Assembly (NCBI GenBank): GCA_019448385.1
Contig: JAGTXO010000010.1
Location: forward strand, 1,054,001-1,118,000
Length of the DNA: 64,000 nt
DNA from: Diacronema lutheri
Taxonomy: Eukaryota; Haptophyta; Pavlovophyceae; Pavlovales; Pavlovaceae
Reading direction: 5' to 3'
Numbering within the stretch: the first letter of the stretch is position 1; each line of letters starts with the position of its first letter. The notes under the pieces were generated by a model that ran no database searches, had not been told where the DNA came from, and was given only the letters and a program-made list of their open reading frames with translations. This document shows, one piece after another, positions 1-10,317 of this stretch. The translations under genes and the position numbers were made by a program.

Positions 1-681
1 CCCGCAAAGCATCGCAAAGAGGGTCACGCCGAGTGACCACACGTCCACCGGGTGCCCCTCGTATCCCTGCCGCGTCTCGCGCGTGAGCATCTCGGGCGCG
101 GCGTAGCACGGCGAGCCACACGCCGTCTTGAGGTAGCCGCCGGCCGCGCAGCGCGCCGAGAGGCCAAAGTCGACGATCTTGATGCGGCGCGTGTGGTCGA
201 CAAGCAGGTTCTCGGGCTTAATGTCGCGGTGCACCACCTCGATCCCGTGCAGGTAGTCGAGGCCTTCGACCGCCTGCCGGAAGTAGAAGCGCGCCTCGTC
301 GTCCTTGAGCCGGCCGCGCTTGACGATGTGCCCAAACAGCTCGCCCGCCGCGGAGAACTCCATCACGAGGTAGATCTTGTCGCGCGTGTACAAGAGCTCC
401 CACAGGCGCACCACGTTCGCGTGGTGCACCGACTTGAGGATCTGCACCTCGCGCCCCACGCGCTCGATCTCATCCGCAGTGTTGATGCGCGATTTCTCGA
501 GCACCTTAATCGCGACCGGCTCGCCAACGTGCACGTGCACGCCCTTGAGCACCGTGCCAAACGTGCCCTCGCCCAGCTTACCCACGATCTCGTAGTTGCC
601 CACGTGCAGCTTCCCGTCCACGTACCGCTCCGAGACGCTCTTCCGCGGCGACGGCTTCAGCGGTATCGGTGCCTCCGCCAT
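1..681 (-). CDS. SNF1/AMPK-like Ser/Thr protein kinase, N-terminal 227 residues (cut by window edge)
   Basis: An uninterrupted kinase domain reads from ATG at 681 to the window edge. Visible motifs: glycine loop GEGTFG (residues 37-42), VAIK lysine (59), HRDIKPEN (151-158), DFGLS (171-175), a T-loop TACGSPCYAAPE with the activating Thr at about 186, and DVWSLGV in subdomain IX. The CGSPxYAAPE T-loop and the glycine loop are typical of the CAMKL group (SNF1, AMPK, BRSK), which phosphorylates metabolic or polarity targets once an upstream kinase activates it. The first 29 residues are a short basic leader, so this ATG is convincing. No intron is seen in the visible part. The C-terminal regulatory region that would settle the subfamily lies outside the window. 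The gene is divergent from the TPR gene at 791. Confidence 0.9.
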   Translation of the reverse strand, partial: MAEAPIPLKPSPRKSVSERYVDGKLHVGNYEIVGKLGEGTFGTVLKGVHVHVGEPVAIKVLEKSRINTADEIERVGREVQILKSVHHANVVRLWELLYTRDKIYLVMEFSAAGELFGHIVKRGRLKDDEARFYFRQAVEGLDYLHGIEVVHRDIKPENLLVDHTRRIKIVDFGLSARCAAGGYLKTACGSPCYAAPEMLTRETRQGYEGHPVDVWSLGVTLFAMLCG

Positions 682-790
682 CAGGGACGTGGCGGTTACA
701 AGCCGAACGGGGATCAACAGCAAGAAGGTCACTCGTCAAGCAACGTCTTGCCAAAAAGCCCATGCCGGCGTGGGGCTCCCGCCGTTCGTC
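682..790. promoter_or_regulatory. Divergent intergenic region (109 bp) containing a direct repeat
   Basis: This is the only sequence between the kinase ATG (681, minus) and the TPR-protein ATG (791, plus), so it probably serves as a bidirectional promoter. A 26-27 bp segment at 764-790 is repeated at 801-827, just inside the TPR gene. No TATA box is evident. Confidence 0.4.
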
Positions 791-1618
791 ATGACGAGCG
801 CGCCGGCGTGGGGCTCCCGCCGTTCGTCCCTCGCGCCGAGCGCAAGGGCGGGCGCGAGCGGCACAGACGGTGTGCTGCCGCTACTGCAGCAGCTGCGCCG
901 CGCGTACGTTGCGTGCATCTGCGAGGATCCGCCGCTCGCCGAGCGCGCCGCCGCAATCGCGCACAATGCGCTGCAAGTTGCCAAGCGCATGGCGTGCGCG
1001 CCCGAGCTCGATGAGCTCGCGCTCGCGCTCGCATGTGCGATGCAGGGCGACCGGAGGCGGAGTCGTCATCACGCGGTGCAGGCCTCGCGCTTGAGCGCAT
1101 CGCCGCCGCGCACGCGCGACGACGCCCTGCGGCTGCTCGAGCTGCTCGTGGCACTCGCACGGCTGCACGCGGCGGAGGGCGACGGCGACTCCACGGAGCG
1201 GTGCGCACGGCGCGCGCGCGCGCTTGGCAATCAGCTCTTTGGTGACGGATCGCTCGAGGCATCCGACGTGTGCACCGCCCTGCTCCCCGCCTGCGCGGAG
1301 GTCCGGCCGGCGCTCGCCGTCGACCTTGCCGCCGCCGCACTGCTGCCCCGCCTCCGCACGCTCGGGCTGCGGCACGAAGCCACCGCGTCGTCGCATCGCA
1401 ATCTGGGCCTGGCCCTCCTCGCGGCGGGCGAGTGGGAGGACGCGATCGGTGAGTACGAGGAGGCGCTGCAGATCGAGCGCGCGCTGCACGGCGACGACGC
1501 TGCCGCTGTGCGCCACGCGGTCGACGTGCTCACGGCCGTGCGCAGGCGGGCCGCCGCCGGTCGCAACGAGGCCGCGGCTTCCGAGCATTTGGCGCCGCAC
1601 CGGCTAAGCGTGCCCTAG
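791..1618 (+). CDS. TPR (kinesin-light-chain-like) repeat protein
   Basis: This intronless frame of 275 residues is mostly helical and Ala/Leu/Arg-rich. About residues 195-250 form a recognisable tetratricopeptide helix pair of the kinesin-light-chain type (SHRNLGLALLAAGEWEDAIG, then EYEEALQIERALHGDD). The rest of the chain looks like degenerate helical repeats. TPR proteins are protein-protein scaffolds; no partner can be inferred here. I chose the ATG at 791 because the same frame upstream runs into the reverse strand of the kinase N-terminus. The start lies just downstream of a 26-bp direct repeat that also encodes the first residues. An alternative is that the gene is longer at its 5' end through an unseen exon. 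Confidence 0.65.
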   Translation: MTSAPAWGSRRSSLAPSARAGASGTDGVLPLLQQLRRAYVACICEDPPLAERAAAIAHNALQVAKRMACAPELDELALALACAMQGDRRRSRHHAVQASRLSASPPRTRDDALRLLELLVALARLHAAEGDGDSTERCARRARALGNQLFGDGSLEASDVCTALLPACAEVRPALAVDLAAAALLPRLRTLGLRHEATASSHRNLGLALLAAGEWEDAIGEYEEALQIERALHGDDAAAVRHAVDVLTAVRRRAAAGRNEAAASEHLAPHRLSVP

Positions 1619-2045
1619 CGCGACCGGCGAGCACGCGGAGGGGGGCCGCCGGTCGAAACGCAGAGGGAAACGCAGAGGGAGCGTGTTGCCGCCGCACATC
1701 CGCCTGGACGCGCCATGGGTGTGAACGCAGGGCGCGCGACACGCGCGAAAAGCAGCCACCTCTGCAATCTGGTGGCATGCCTCACGGCTGGTTCATGTTC
1801 GCTGTTGCTGCACGCAACCGGCGGGCGCACGAACTGCGCCACAGAGCGAGACTACACATTTGGAGTTGCGGAGCAAGCGGGCCAGCTCGGCAAGCGAAGC
1901 GAGGCAGTGATGCCGAGCGCCGCCGTGCCTTACGGATCGTCGGTGCCGGATGCACGTGATCCTACCGCTCGTCGCACGGGCGGTTGAGCGCGCACGGCTT
2001 GGTCGCGTGGTTCGGGCGCATGCACGGCGGATCGCGAGTGCACAC
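1619..2045. other. Intergenic region between convergent genes
   Basis: The 427 bp between the ends of the TPR gene and the minus-strand gene ending at 2046 hold no convincing coding sequence. A 12-bp unit is repeated twice at about 1658-1682. Nothing else stands out. Confidence 0.4.
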
Positions 2046-2549
2046 TTAAGCAACCTCCTCCACGGTCGCTTTCTCCGGCGTCTTGGCCTTGGCCGGCTGC
2101 GCGCCATCCACCTCGTCTTCGGCCTTGCGCTTGCCGCACGGCGAGGTCTCGTCGCTGTGGAGCGCGGGCGTGTCGACGTGCATCGGCTTGATGCCGACCG
2201 CCGGCGCCGGCGTGCCGCTCATGTCGGCTGGCACGTCGTTGTCGAGCGAGCGGAGCGCGGTCGTGAGGTTGGCCTTGCTTTCAGGCGTGCCGTCGATCGT
2301 CGCCTTGGCACACTTCTCGGCGAGTGGCGTCTCGCCGTCTGAAGCGGGATGCGCGGGCGTCGGCGTCGCCGGCTCGGTCGGTGGCGGCTTGTCGGTCATT
2401 GCGATGTCGACGGTCGGCGCGGCAGCGGGCGCGGCGTCTGAGGCGGGAGCGGCCGAGGGCGTGTCGATCTTCACGGCGGCGGCGGCGGTCGGCGACGTGA
2501 CGTCCGTCGGCGCCGGCTCCTCAACGGCGGGCGCGGCGTTCAGCTGCAT
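2046..2549 (-). CDS. Ala/Pro/Thr-rich low-complexity protein with C-terminal basic cluster
   Basis: This 167-residue frame has no recognised domain. It is rich in Ala, Pro, Thr, Glu and Asp, is predicted disordered, and ends in a Lys-rich segment (GKRKAEDEVDGAQPAKAKTP) that looks like a nuclear localisation signal. I took the ATG at 2549. The frame stays open upstream only where it runs antisense to the partner gene, and the composition changes sharply at 2549. It is transcribed divergently from a gene of the same length and similar composition at 2665. A regulatory or chromatin-associated role is possible, but nothing in the sequence proves it. Confidence 0.55.
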   Translation of the reverse strand: MQLNAAPAVEEPAPTDVTSPTAAAAVKIDTPSAAPASDAAPAAAPTVDIAMTDKPPPTEPATPTPAHPASDGETPLAEKCAKATIDGTPESKANLTTALRSLDNDVPADMSGTPAPAVGIKPMHVDTPALHSDETSPCGKRKAEDEVDGAQPAKAKTPEKATVEEVA

Positions 2550-2664
2550 GGTCCTCGTCGGCGCGGGAGTTGGGTGGCGGTCGGATGTCCGTTGGGCAGG
2601 CGAGGAGGAAAAATCAAGAAATTGGCGGCAAGCGCCTCCTCTCCGCACCCCTGCCAGCACAGGA
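2550..2664. promoter_or_regulatory. Bidirectional promoter candidate (115 bp) with inverted CCAAT box
   Basis: This is the only spacer between two divergent ATGs. It contains ATTGG (CCAAT on the minus strand) at 2621-2625, embedded in AATTGGCGGCAAGCGCC, which also resembles an E2F-type GGCGG core. No TATA box is present. The assignment rests on position and motif match only. Confidence 0.4.
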
Positions 2665-3165
2665 ATGCCATCCGCCAAGAACAGCACGCAGGGCAAGGGC
2701 TCGAAGGCGCAAAAGGCGGACGCGCCGAGCGTCGAGCCAGTCGCCGACGCCAACGCCAGCATCACCAAGACCGACGCGCCCGACGCGGCGCTCGCCGACG
2801 CGAGCGCGCCCTCATCGGCAAATGCAGCCAAGAAGAACAACGGCTCTCCCGACGTTGACGCGCCGGCCGAGGCCAACAAGGCGGAGTCGGGCGGCGTCGA
2901 CGTGGGCGACGGCGGCGAGGATTCCCCCCTCGCGCTCACGCAGATGCCAGTCGAGCCCAAGCCCGAGCACGCCGACGCCGCCGCCGCCGTGGACGGGGGC
3001 GCGGACGAGGTGACGCCTGAGCACAAGACGAAGAAGCCGAGGACGTCCAAAGACGGCGCGAAGGGCAAGGACAAGGAGGCGCCCAAGGCGGCGAGCGCGT
3101 CGACGACTGCACGCAAGACGCGCGCCAACAAAAACCTCTCCGAGCCCCTCGCCGCGCTCGAGTGA
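2665..3165 (+). CDS. Lys/Ala/Asp-rich low-complexity protein, nuclear-type
   Basis: This 166-residue protein begins MPSAKNSTQGKGSKAQ. It is dominated by Ala, Asp, Lys and Glu, with basic patches KAAKKNN-like and HKTKKPRTSKDGAKGKDK (about residues 117-135), and it ends in a short Leu/Ala tail. No known domain is visible. The composition suggests a disordered nuclear protein, such as a chromatin or HMG-tail-like factor. It mirrors its divergent neighbour, which has 167 residues, the same disordered character and its own basic cluster, so the two may be co-regulated or distantly duplicated. The ATG at 2665 marks the point where the plus-strand composition becomes protein-like; the open frame upstream is antisense to the neighbour. 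Confidence 0.55.
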   Translation: MPSAKNSTQGKGSKAQKADAPSVEPVADANASITKTDAPDAALADASAPSSANAAKKNNGSPDVDAPAEANKAESGGVDVGDGGEDSPLALTQMPVEPKPEHADAAAAVDGGADEVTPEHKTKKPRTSKDGAKGKDKEAPKAASASTTARKTRANKNLSEPLAALE

Positions 3166-3555
3166 TCCGGCGCGCGCAAGCGATTGCCACGGCGGTCAGC
3201 GCGCTGCTCATCGTCCACGTCACCCTCGCCGACAGCGGGTGGCGTCGCGCCGTCGTGCCGTCGCGCGATCCGTGTGTTGGCGGCGCGCAAAGCTGCGCGC
3301 GCCGCCGACCGCTCGTGCAAGCGCTTCACACACTCGCGCGCATGCACATGACTGGGCGCGTGCGGCCGGAGGAGCGCATGCACGCTGCGGTTGCATGCGT
3401 GCTCGCGCCCGCGCTCGCCGCCGACAAGTGTGAGAACACGTGCCTACGCCAGACAGAAGTGATGCACGCCGCGCGTTGACCGCGCGCGGCAATTCAGATG
3501 CACCGCTGGCGAGGTTGCCGATTTCCGATTTCGTGTCCGCCAAATCGACCCTGCC
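3166..3555. promoter_or_regulatory. Upstream region of VWA8 with a 16-mer promoter-like motif
   Basis: These 390 bp contain no convincing gene. A striking AT-rich 16-mer, TGCCGATTTCCGATTT, lies at 3516-3531, 25 bp before the VWA8 ATG. Its exact reverse complement recurs at 31175-31190, in the gap between another divergent gene pair. It is a candidate transcription-factor or initiator element. Confidence 0.45.
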
Positions 3556-6500
3556 ATGGAGGCCGCGCTTCGGCGGTTCGCGCCCCCGTCCCCAGTCGCG
3601 TTGCGACGGCTCGTCTCTTTGCGCGCACGGGTCGCGCCGGCCGGCGCTCCGCGGGCGCGCGGATTCGCCGGCTCGGCGCCGCACCTCGTCCCGTGCTCGG
3701 CGCCCGACCGCGACGGCGGTGTGGTCAGCTCGAGCGGCGAGCGCATCCTCAGCTGGATGCGCCGCAAGGCGGCGTTGCGGCAGGACGTGTTCCTGCTCGG
3801 GCCGCCTGGGCCCGAGCTGCGCCGGCTGGCGCTGCGCTTCTGCGAGCTTGCCGGCCGTGAGTGCGAGCTCGTGTCGCTCACGCGCGACACGAGCGAGCCC
3901 GAGCTCAAGCAGCGGCGCGAGATTGTGCGCGGCACGATGCGGTTCGTCGACCAGCCCGCGGTACGCGCGGCGCTGCACGGACGCGTGCTCGTGCTCGAGG
4001 GCGTGGAGAAGGCGGAGCGCAACATGCTACCGCTGCTCAACAACCTGCTCGAGAACCGCGAGATGGCCCTCGAGGACGGCCGCTTACTCCTCTCGCCCGC
4101 GCGGTACGACGCGCTCATCGCGGACGGCGCGAGCGTCGCCGAGCTGGACGCGCGCGGGCTTGTGCGCGTTCACCCCGACTTTCTCGTCGTCGCGATCGGG
4201 CTGCCCGTTTCGCGCTTCGGAGGCACGCCGCTCGACCCTCCGCTGCGCTCGCGCTTCCAGGCGGCGACGCTCCGCTCTCTTCCGCTCGACGAGCGCGTCG
4301 CGCTCCTCGAGCGCGCAGCCGACGGCGCGTCCGAGCTCTCTGACGCGGTCCGACGCGTCGCAGACTGCGCGGACGCGCTCCGGCTGCTCGCGTCGCTCGA
4401 GGCGCAGGCGGGCGGGAGCGGCGGGCAGCGCGGGTGGGGCGGCGTGCCGTGGCTCCCCGAGGCCTCCCTCGCGCCGCTCGCGCGCACGCTCGCCGCGCTC
4501 GGGCAGGCGGGCGCGCCGCCGGCCGCGCTCGTGCACCGCGCGCTCCCCTGGACCCTCCTGCCGCCCGCGGCGGAGGCGGCGGCAGCGGGCGCGGTGCGGC
4601 GCTGCGTGCTCGGCGGCGGCGGCGGAGTAGTCGCGTCCGAGGACGCTCTGCCGCTGCCCACGACCTCGCCGCTCCGCCTCGCCGCGATCCGCGCGTCCGT
4701 ACGTGCCGACGGCGGCCCGGCAGTCTTGCTCGAGTGGGCGGACGGCGCGGCGCCGCCGCTCGACGGCGTGCCGATCGGCGCGCTGCGGCCCCCGCTCGGC
4801 GCGTGGTCGGGCGCGCACGCGGGCGAGCTCAGGCTCGACGCGCATGAGGCGGCACTTGCCGACGTGCTGCAGGCGCACGCGGTCGGGTCGGACGTGTGCG
4901 TCGTCGGCGCCAAGGGGTGCGGCAAGACGCGCGTCGTGCGCGCGGCCGCGCGCGCGCTCGGCTTGGAGGCGGCGACGCTGCACTGCTACCGCGATATGAC
5001 GGTGCGCGACCTGCTGCAGCGCCGTTCGACCAACAGCGCGGGCGACACCGTCTGGGACGATTCGCCGCTCATTGCTGCCGCGCGCTTCGGTTGGCTGGCG
5101 GTGCTCGACGGAATCCACCGGCTGCCGCCCGCCCTTCTCGCCGCCGCGCTCGGCCAGCTGCTGAGCGATCGGCGTGTGGAGCTGCCGGACGGCAGCCGAC
5201 TCGTCTCACACGCCGAGTGGGCCGCGCTCGTCGCGCGCGGCCACACCGCCGCCGAGCTCCACGCGGCGCGTGTCACGCGCGTCCACCCGGCCTTTCGCGT
5301 AATCGCGACGGCCGAGCCGCCCTCCGCGGCGTCGCCGTGGCTCTCAGCCGAGCTGCTTCCGAATTTCCAGTTCGTTCGCGTCCGCGCGACAGAGCCGCGC
5401 GAGCTTGTCGCCGCGTTCGGCGCGGCGGTCGACGCGCGCGCCGCCGCCGAAGACGACGAAGGCGCGGCCGCGCGTGGCGCCAAGCGCGGCGCGCTCGCGC
5501 GGCTGGGCGCGCTCGCCGACTCGCTGTGGCTAGGCCTGTCGCACGAGCCGCAGGTGCGATCCGCCCTCCTCTCCGTCCGCGCGCTCTGCCGTCTCGGCGC
5601 ATCCGCGCTCGCGCGTCCGGAGGGTCTCGACGGCGCAGTATGGCGGTTGCTCGCGCCACGGCTGCGCGCGATGCCGGCCGGCGCGCGCGAGGCGGTGCAC
5701 GAGCTGATGGGCGCGGCCGGCGTGCTGCCCGTCGGCCCAGCGCATGAGGTGGACGGCGCGGCTGCCGCAGGCGGCGCGCCGTCAGCAGGCGCGGGCAGCG
5801 AGCTTTGGGCACCGGCGGAGGCTGCGGTCTGCGCGGACGAGCGCGCCGATGAGCTCGTGCGGTACGACGCTGACGGGTACCTGCACATCGCGTCGGTGCG
5901 CTCGGCGCACCCCGTGCCTGCCGCCGCAGCTCGCCCCGAGCTCGTGCCGCAGATCGACTTCCACACGTCGCGCCGGCACGCCGCGGCGCTGCGCGAGATG
6001 CTCGCGGACGACAACGCGCGCCTTCCGCTCCTGCTGCTCGGCGATCAGGGCGTGGGGAAGAACAAGCTGTGCGACAAGTTCATCTCGCTCCTACGGCGCG
6101 AGCGCGAGTATACGCAACTCCACCGCGACACGACCCTCGCCGCGCTCACGCAGTCGCCCACAATCGAGGACGGGGTCATCAAGTATATCGACACGCCGCT
6201 CGTGCGCGCCGCGACGCTCGGCCGCACGCTCGTCGTGGACGAGGCGGACAAGGCGCCGCTCGAGGTCGTGTGCGTGCTGCGCGCGCTCGTCGAGGACGGC
6301 GACGTCATGCTCGCCGACGGGCGCATCCTCTCGCGCGACGCCGAGCGCGCGCGCATGAGCGCCGAGCCGTTGGACGCCGCAGACGCGCGCCAACCCGCCG
6401 CGCGCACCGTCGTGCCCATCCACCCGGACTTTCGCGGTGCGCGCGCGCGCGCCCCACTGCGAGCGCGCGCCGCCGCCGCCCACGGCTCGCCAGGCGATGC

Positions 6501-7606
6501 CCTTGAGCGGCTCGGTGCGCAACGCGCGCGCGCGTCGCGCACCGCGCAGTCATTGTGCTCGCGAACCGACCGGGCCACCCGTTCCTGGGCAACGACCTCT
6601 TCCGCGAGTGCGGCGATGTGTTCGCAACGCACGTGATCGACTCGCCCGACGCGGCCGGCGAGGCGGCGCTCCTCGCGAGCATCGCGCCGCGCGCGCCGCG
6701 CGCGATGCTACGACGCGTCGCCGGCCTCTTCGCCGAGTTGCGCGCGCACGTTGCCGAGGGGCTCCTCGCGTACCCGTACTCGACGCGCGAGGCAGTGAGC
6801 ATCGCGCGCCACCTCGAAGCGTACCCGCACGACGGGCTCGTCGGCGCGGTCGACAACGTCTTTGCCTTCGACGCGCACGAGCCGGCGCTCGCGGCGCAGC
6901 TCGCCACCATTCTGCGCAGGCACGGCGTGCCGGTCGGTGCGCTCGCGGCGTACGCGCACGCGTACCGCGACGTGACGGCCGAGCGCGTGCCGCTGCCGCC
7001 GCTCGAGCCCGAGGAGCTCTGGCAGCTGGGCGAGCCCGACGCGCGCGCCGACGCCGAGCCGCGCACGCCCGCGCGCCGCGCGCCGCGCGCACCGGTGCTG
7101 TGCAAGCTCGTGCGCGTGCCGCTCGACGACGTGCGTCGGTACCGGCTCGCGCCGCCGCCCGCCTTGCCGCTCTCGGACGCGGAGCCGCGCCCTGGCCGCC
7201 TCGAGACGTTCTGCGAGGCGCGGATGCGCGTGCAGCTCGCGCGGCGCGCGGACGGGAAGCCGGCGGAGGTGGTTGGCGTCGCCGCGTCGGCCGACGGGCG
7301 CGTGCACGCGCTACTGCACGACCTTACCCTCATCTCCCTCGACCCGCACCACGGCAGGCGCACCGAGCTCGAGCTTGGCTCAACGTTCCTGCACGCCGCG
7401 GCCGGCGCGGCGCGCGGCGCCATCGTGCGGCCGCTGCCCGCGCGGTGCGCGCTCGCGACGGCGGACGCGGACGGCGGCGCGGACGGCGGCGCGACGCGCG
7501 CGTCGGGTGCAGATCACGATGGCGGCGGCGACGGCGGCCTGCTCGTCTTTGCGCCCTCCGCCGGCCTGCTGCTCGCGCTCACGAGGTCGAGCGCGCCAAA
7601 CCCGGC

Positions 7607-7639
<33 letters not shown>

Positions 7640-10175
7640 CGCAGGCTTTGACGTCGTCACGTCGATTCGCCTCCCGGACGCGCTGCGCACGGGGGCGGGC
7701 GCGGCCGCGGCAGGCTATGCGGCCGCGCTCTTCGCCGGCTTGGGAAGTCGCCGACCTTCCAACTCAAGCGTCATGCGCGCCGGCGCGCCGCGCGTCGCTT
7801 CGGGCGCGCAGCACGGCTCGCACTGGGCAGCATGGCTACCGTCAGTGGAGAGCGCAGGCGGCGTGACCACCCACCTGAGCATCGTGGATGCGGGCTGCAG
7901 CGAGGCACTGACAGTCAGCCTCGCTCCGCTGCCGCGCGAGCCGCGCGAGCACGCTCCGTCCGGCGCGCACGCCGGCGGCGCGGACGCGCGCGGCGAGCTC
8001 GACGCCGCGGCGGCGCTCGACGCGCGCGGCGGCTCGTGGCTGCTTGAATGGGCCAACGGCGAGCTGAGCGTGCTGCTGCTGCGCGCGCCCGACGGCTCGC
8101 TCTGCGCGGCGCGTGCCGAGCGCGCCGAGCACTGGCCGCTGCGGCGCACACCCGTGGGCGAGCGCGCGCTCGAGCCGCCAGCGCGCCTCGAGCTGCGCTC
8201 GAGCGCATTTGGATCGGCGGTCGGCACGCAAGGGGCGGCGGGGGCCACACACGGAGCGGACAGCGCGGCGAACAGCGCGCGGCTGGTGCGCGCGCCCTCG
8301 CACGACGACCGCTCGGATGGCGCAACGCCGACGCGCGCCGCGCGGCTTTTCTCGTTGCTCGAGGCGGCGCGGCTCGTCGCGTCCGACGGCCCCGCCGGCG
8401 CGCGCGGCGAGCTGGGCGGCGGGCAGGGCGCGCTCGCGCGCGCAGAGCCGGCGCTCCTGTTGGGCGCGCACGCGCCGCTGCCGCGCATCGCGGCGCACGC
8501 CGAGCCCGCCGCGACCGCCGCCGCGCTCGCCGCGCTCGACGCCGCCGACGCCGCCCAGCTCGACGCCGCAGCGCCGTCGGCGTGGCGGAGCGGGCGGGGG
8601 CGCGTTGGCAGGTTGCTCACGCACCTGCCCTCGTCAGACGCGCTCGTCTTCGCCGCGGAGGACGCCGGCTCTGTGATGCACGTGCTGAGCGCGCGCGACT
8701 GGGCGATCCTCGCACTGCGCGGCGCGGGCGTCGCGGACCTGCCGCCCGCCGCCGACGCGGGCGGCACGGCGGGCGGCACGGCGGGCGCGCGGCCGCGCGC
8801 GCCGCCGTTGCCGCCCGTCGTCGCCGCCGCGCCGCTGCCCGCGCGCGCGCCGGGCGGCGGCGGCGCCGAAGGTCTGGTGAGCGCCCACTCCGACGGTTCG
8901 CTCGTGCTCTGGGATGTGGATGCAGCGCTCGTCGACGCGGCCGCGCGCGAGTGGCGGCAAGTTGTCGGCCTTCCCGAAGACGACGGCCGCCCCGCTGGCG
9001 CAGGCGGCGGGCGCGGGCGGCGCGCAAAGGGCGACTCCGATGGCGGCGAGCTGGGCGGCGCGGTCGCGGTGCACGCGTCGCGCAACGCGCTGCCCACCTC
9101 GATGCCCAAGAAGGGCGAGGTTGATCCTCAGGGCAACCCGCACGTCGGCGGCAACCGGTGGGCGGGCGGCACGGGCGGGCGCGACACCGCGGGCCTCGGC
9201 GGTCGCGGCGGACCGCACCGCCTCGAAGGCGGCGGCGACATCTACCAGCTGTCCGACGAGCTGAAGGCGCAGGTGTCGCCCGAAGCGCTCGCCGCCGCCA
9301 AGGAGATTGCCGCGGCTGCGCACGCCGACCGTCTGCGCGACATTGCCATGAGCCCCTTCGAGGCTGCTGCGTACGCGCGCATCGTCCAGCCCGTCCGGCG
9401 CGAGATCCGGCAGCTGCGCGGCGTGCTCGAGGGGCACGAGGCGCGCGAGCGCGCGCGTGTGTGGCGCGGCGGCCAGTCGGCGGGCGAGCTCGACGACGCG
9501 AGGCTTGTCGACGGGCTCGCTGGCGAGAGCACCATTTACCGGCTGCGCGCGGACGCGCCACCTGATTCGTCGGGCGCGCCGCAGCTCAAGCCAAAGGTGC
9601 TGCGCTTTGTGCTCGACTTGAGCGGTTCCATGTACTACTTCAACCGGTACGATGGCCGGCTGGACAGGCAGATGCAGACGGCGGCAATGGTCTTCGAGGC
9701 GCTCGCCGGCTTCGAGCACAAGTACCAGTACGCGGTTGTCGCGCACTCGGGCGACGGGCCGTGCGAGCCCTTCGTCGAGTACGGTGCGCCGCCGCGCGAC
9801 GACAAGGAGCGACTGCAGCTGCTGCAGCGCATGGCGGCGCACACGCAGTATTGCCAGTCAGGCGACACGACGCTCAACGCGGCCAAGGCCGCCGTCGCCG
9901 ACGTGCTGACGCGCGACGCGGACGAGCGCTTCGTGTTCCTGCTCTCCGACGCGAACCTCGCGCGCTACGACATCGACCCGCACGACCTGCGCGCCGCGCT
10001 GTGCTCCTCGGAGCGCGTCGAGGCGCACGCGCTCTTCATCTCGTCGATGCGCGACGAGGCCGAGCAGATCAGGCGCGCGTTGCCCGCCGGGCGGGGCCAC
10101 GTCTGCCTGAGCGCGTCCGATGTGCCTCGCACATTCAAGGCGATCTTGCACGCCCGTGCGTTGGGCAACCTCTGA
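3556..10175 (+). CDS. VWA8: VWA8: mitochondrial AAA+ ATPase with C-terminal von Willebrand factor A domain
   Basis: Two exons (3556-6436, 6550-10175) are joined by a 113-nt phase-1 intron with donor GTGCGC, giving 2168 residues (human VWA8 is about 1900). The first 35 residues are Arg/Ala-rich and lack acidic residues, as in a mitochondrial presequence. Three dynein/midasin-like AAA modules follow. Module 1 has LLGPPGPELRR (about 77) and the family signature LLNNLLENREM. Module 2 has Walker A GAKGCGKT (about 452). Module 3 has Walker A GDQGVGKNK (about 828) and Walker B LVVDEADK (about 892). The splice restores HPDFR-VIVLANRPG, a conserved VWA8 stretch. The C-terminal VWA domain carries the MIDAS motif DLSGSM (about 1983). 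Human VWA8 is a mitochondrial-matrix ATPase. An algal insertion contains a 10-residue Gln run (about 1313, CAG repeat). Confidence 0.95.
7607..7639 (+). repeat. CAG trinucleotide repeat (poly-Gln) inside VWA8
   Basis: About ten CAG codons in a row encode poly-Gln in a disordered, lineage-specific insertion of VWA8. The run is in frame and lies between conserved domains, so length changes would probably be tolerated. Confidence 0.8.
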
Positions 10176-10195
10176 TGGGGGGAGGGAGGGAGGGA

Positions 10196-10218
10196 GGGGG
10201 GGGGGGGGGGGGGGGGGG
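10196..10218 (+). repeat. Poly(G) tract at the 3' flank of VWA8
   Basis: A 23-nt G run, preceded by GGGA repeats, starts about 20 bp after the VWA8 stop. It ends about 100 bp before the stop of the convergent methyltransferase-like gene. It can form a G-quadruplex in the VWA8 transcript. Confidence 0.85.
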
Positions 10219-10317
10219 AAAGCCAAGAATTTCGAGGCCCACCTTGTGCAGATGCCCAAGGAATCTGACGCACGGACTGTGGCGAGACTTCCACCCCCAA
10301 AAAAAAAGAAGGAAAAG

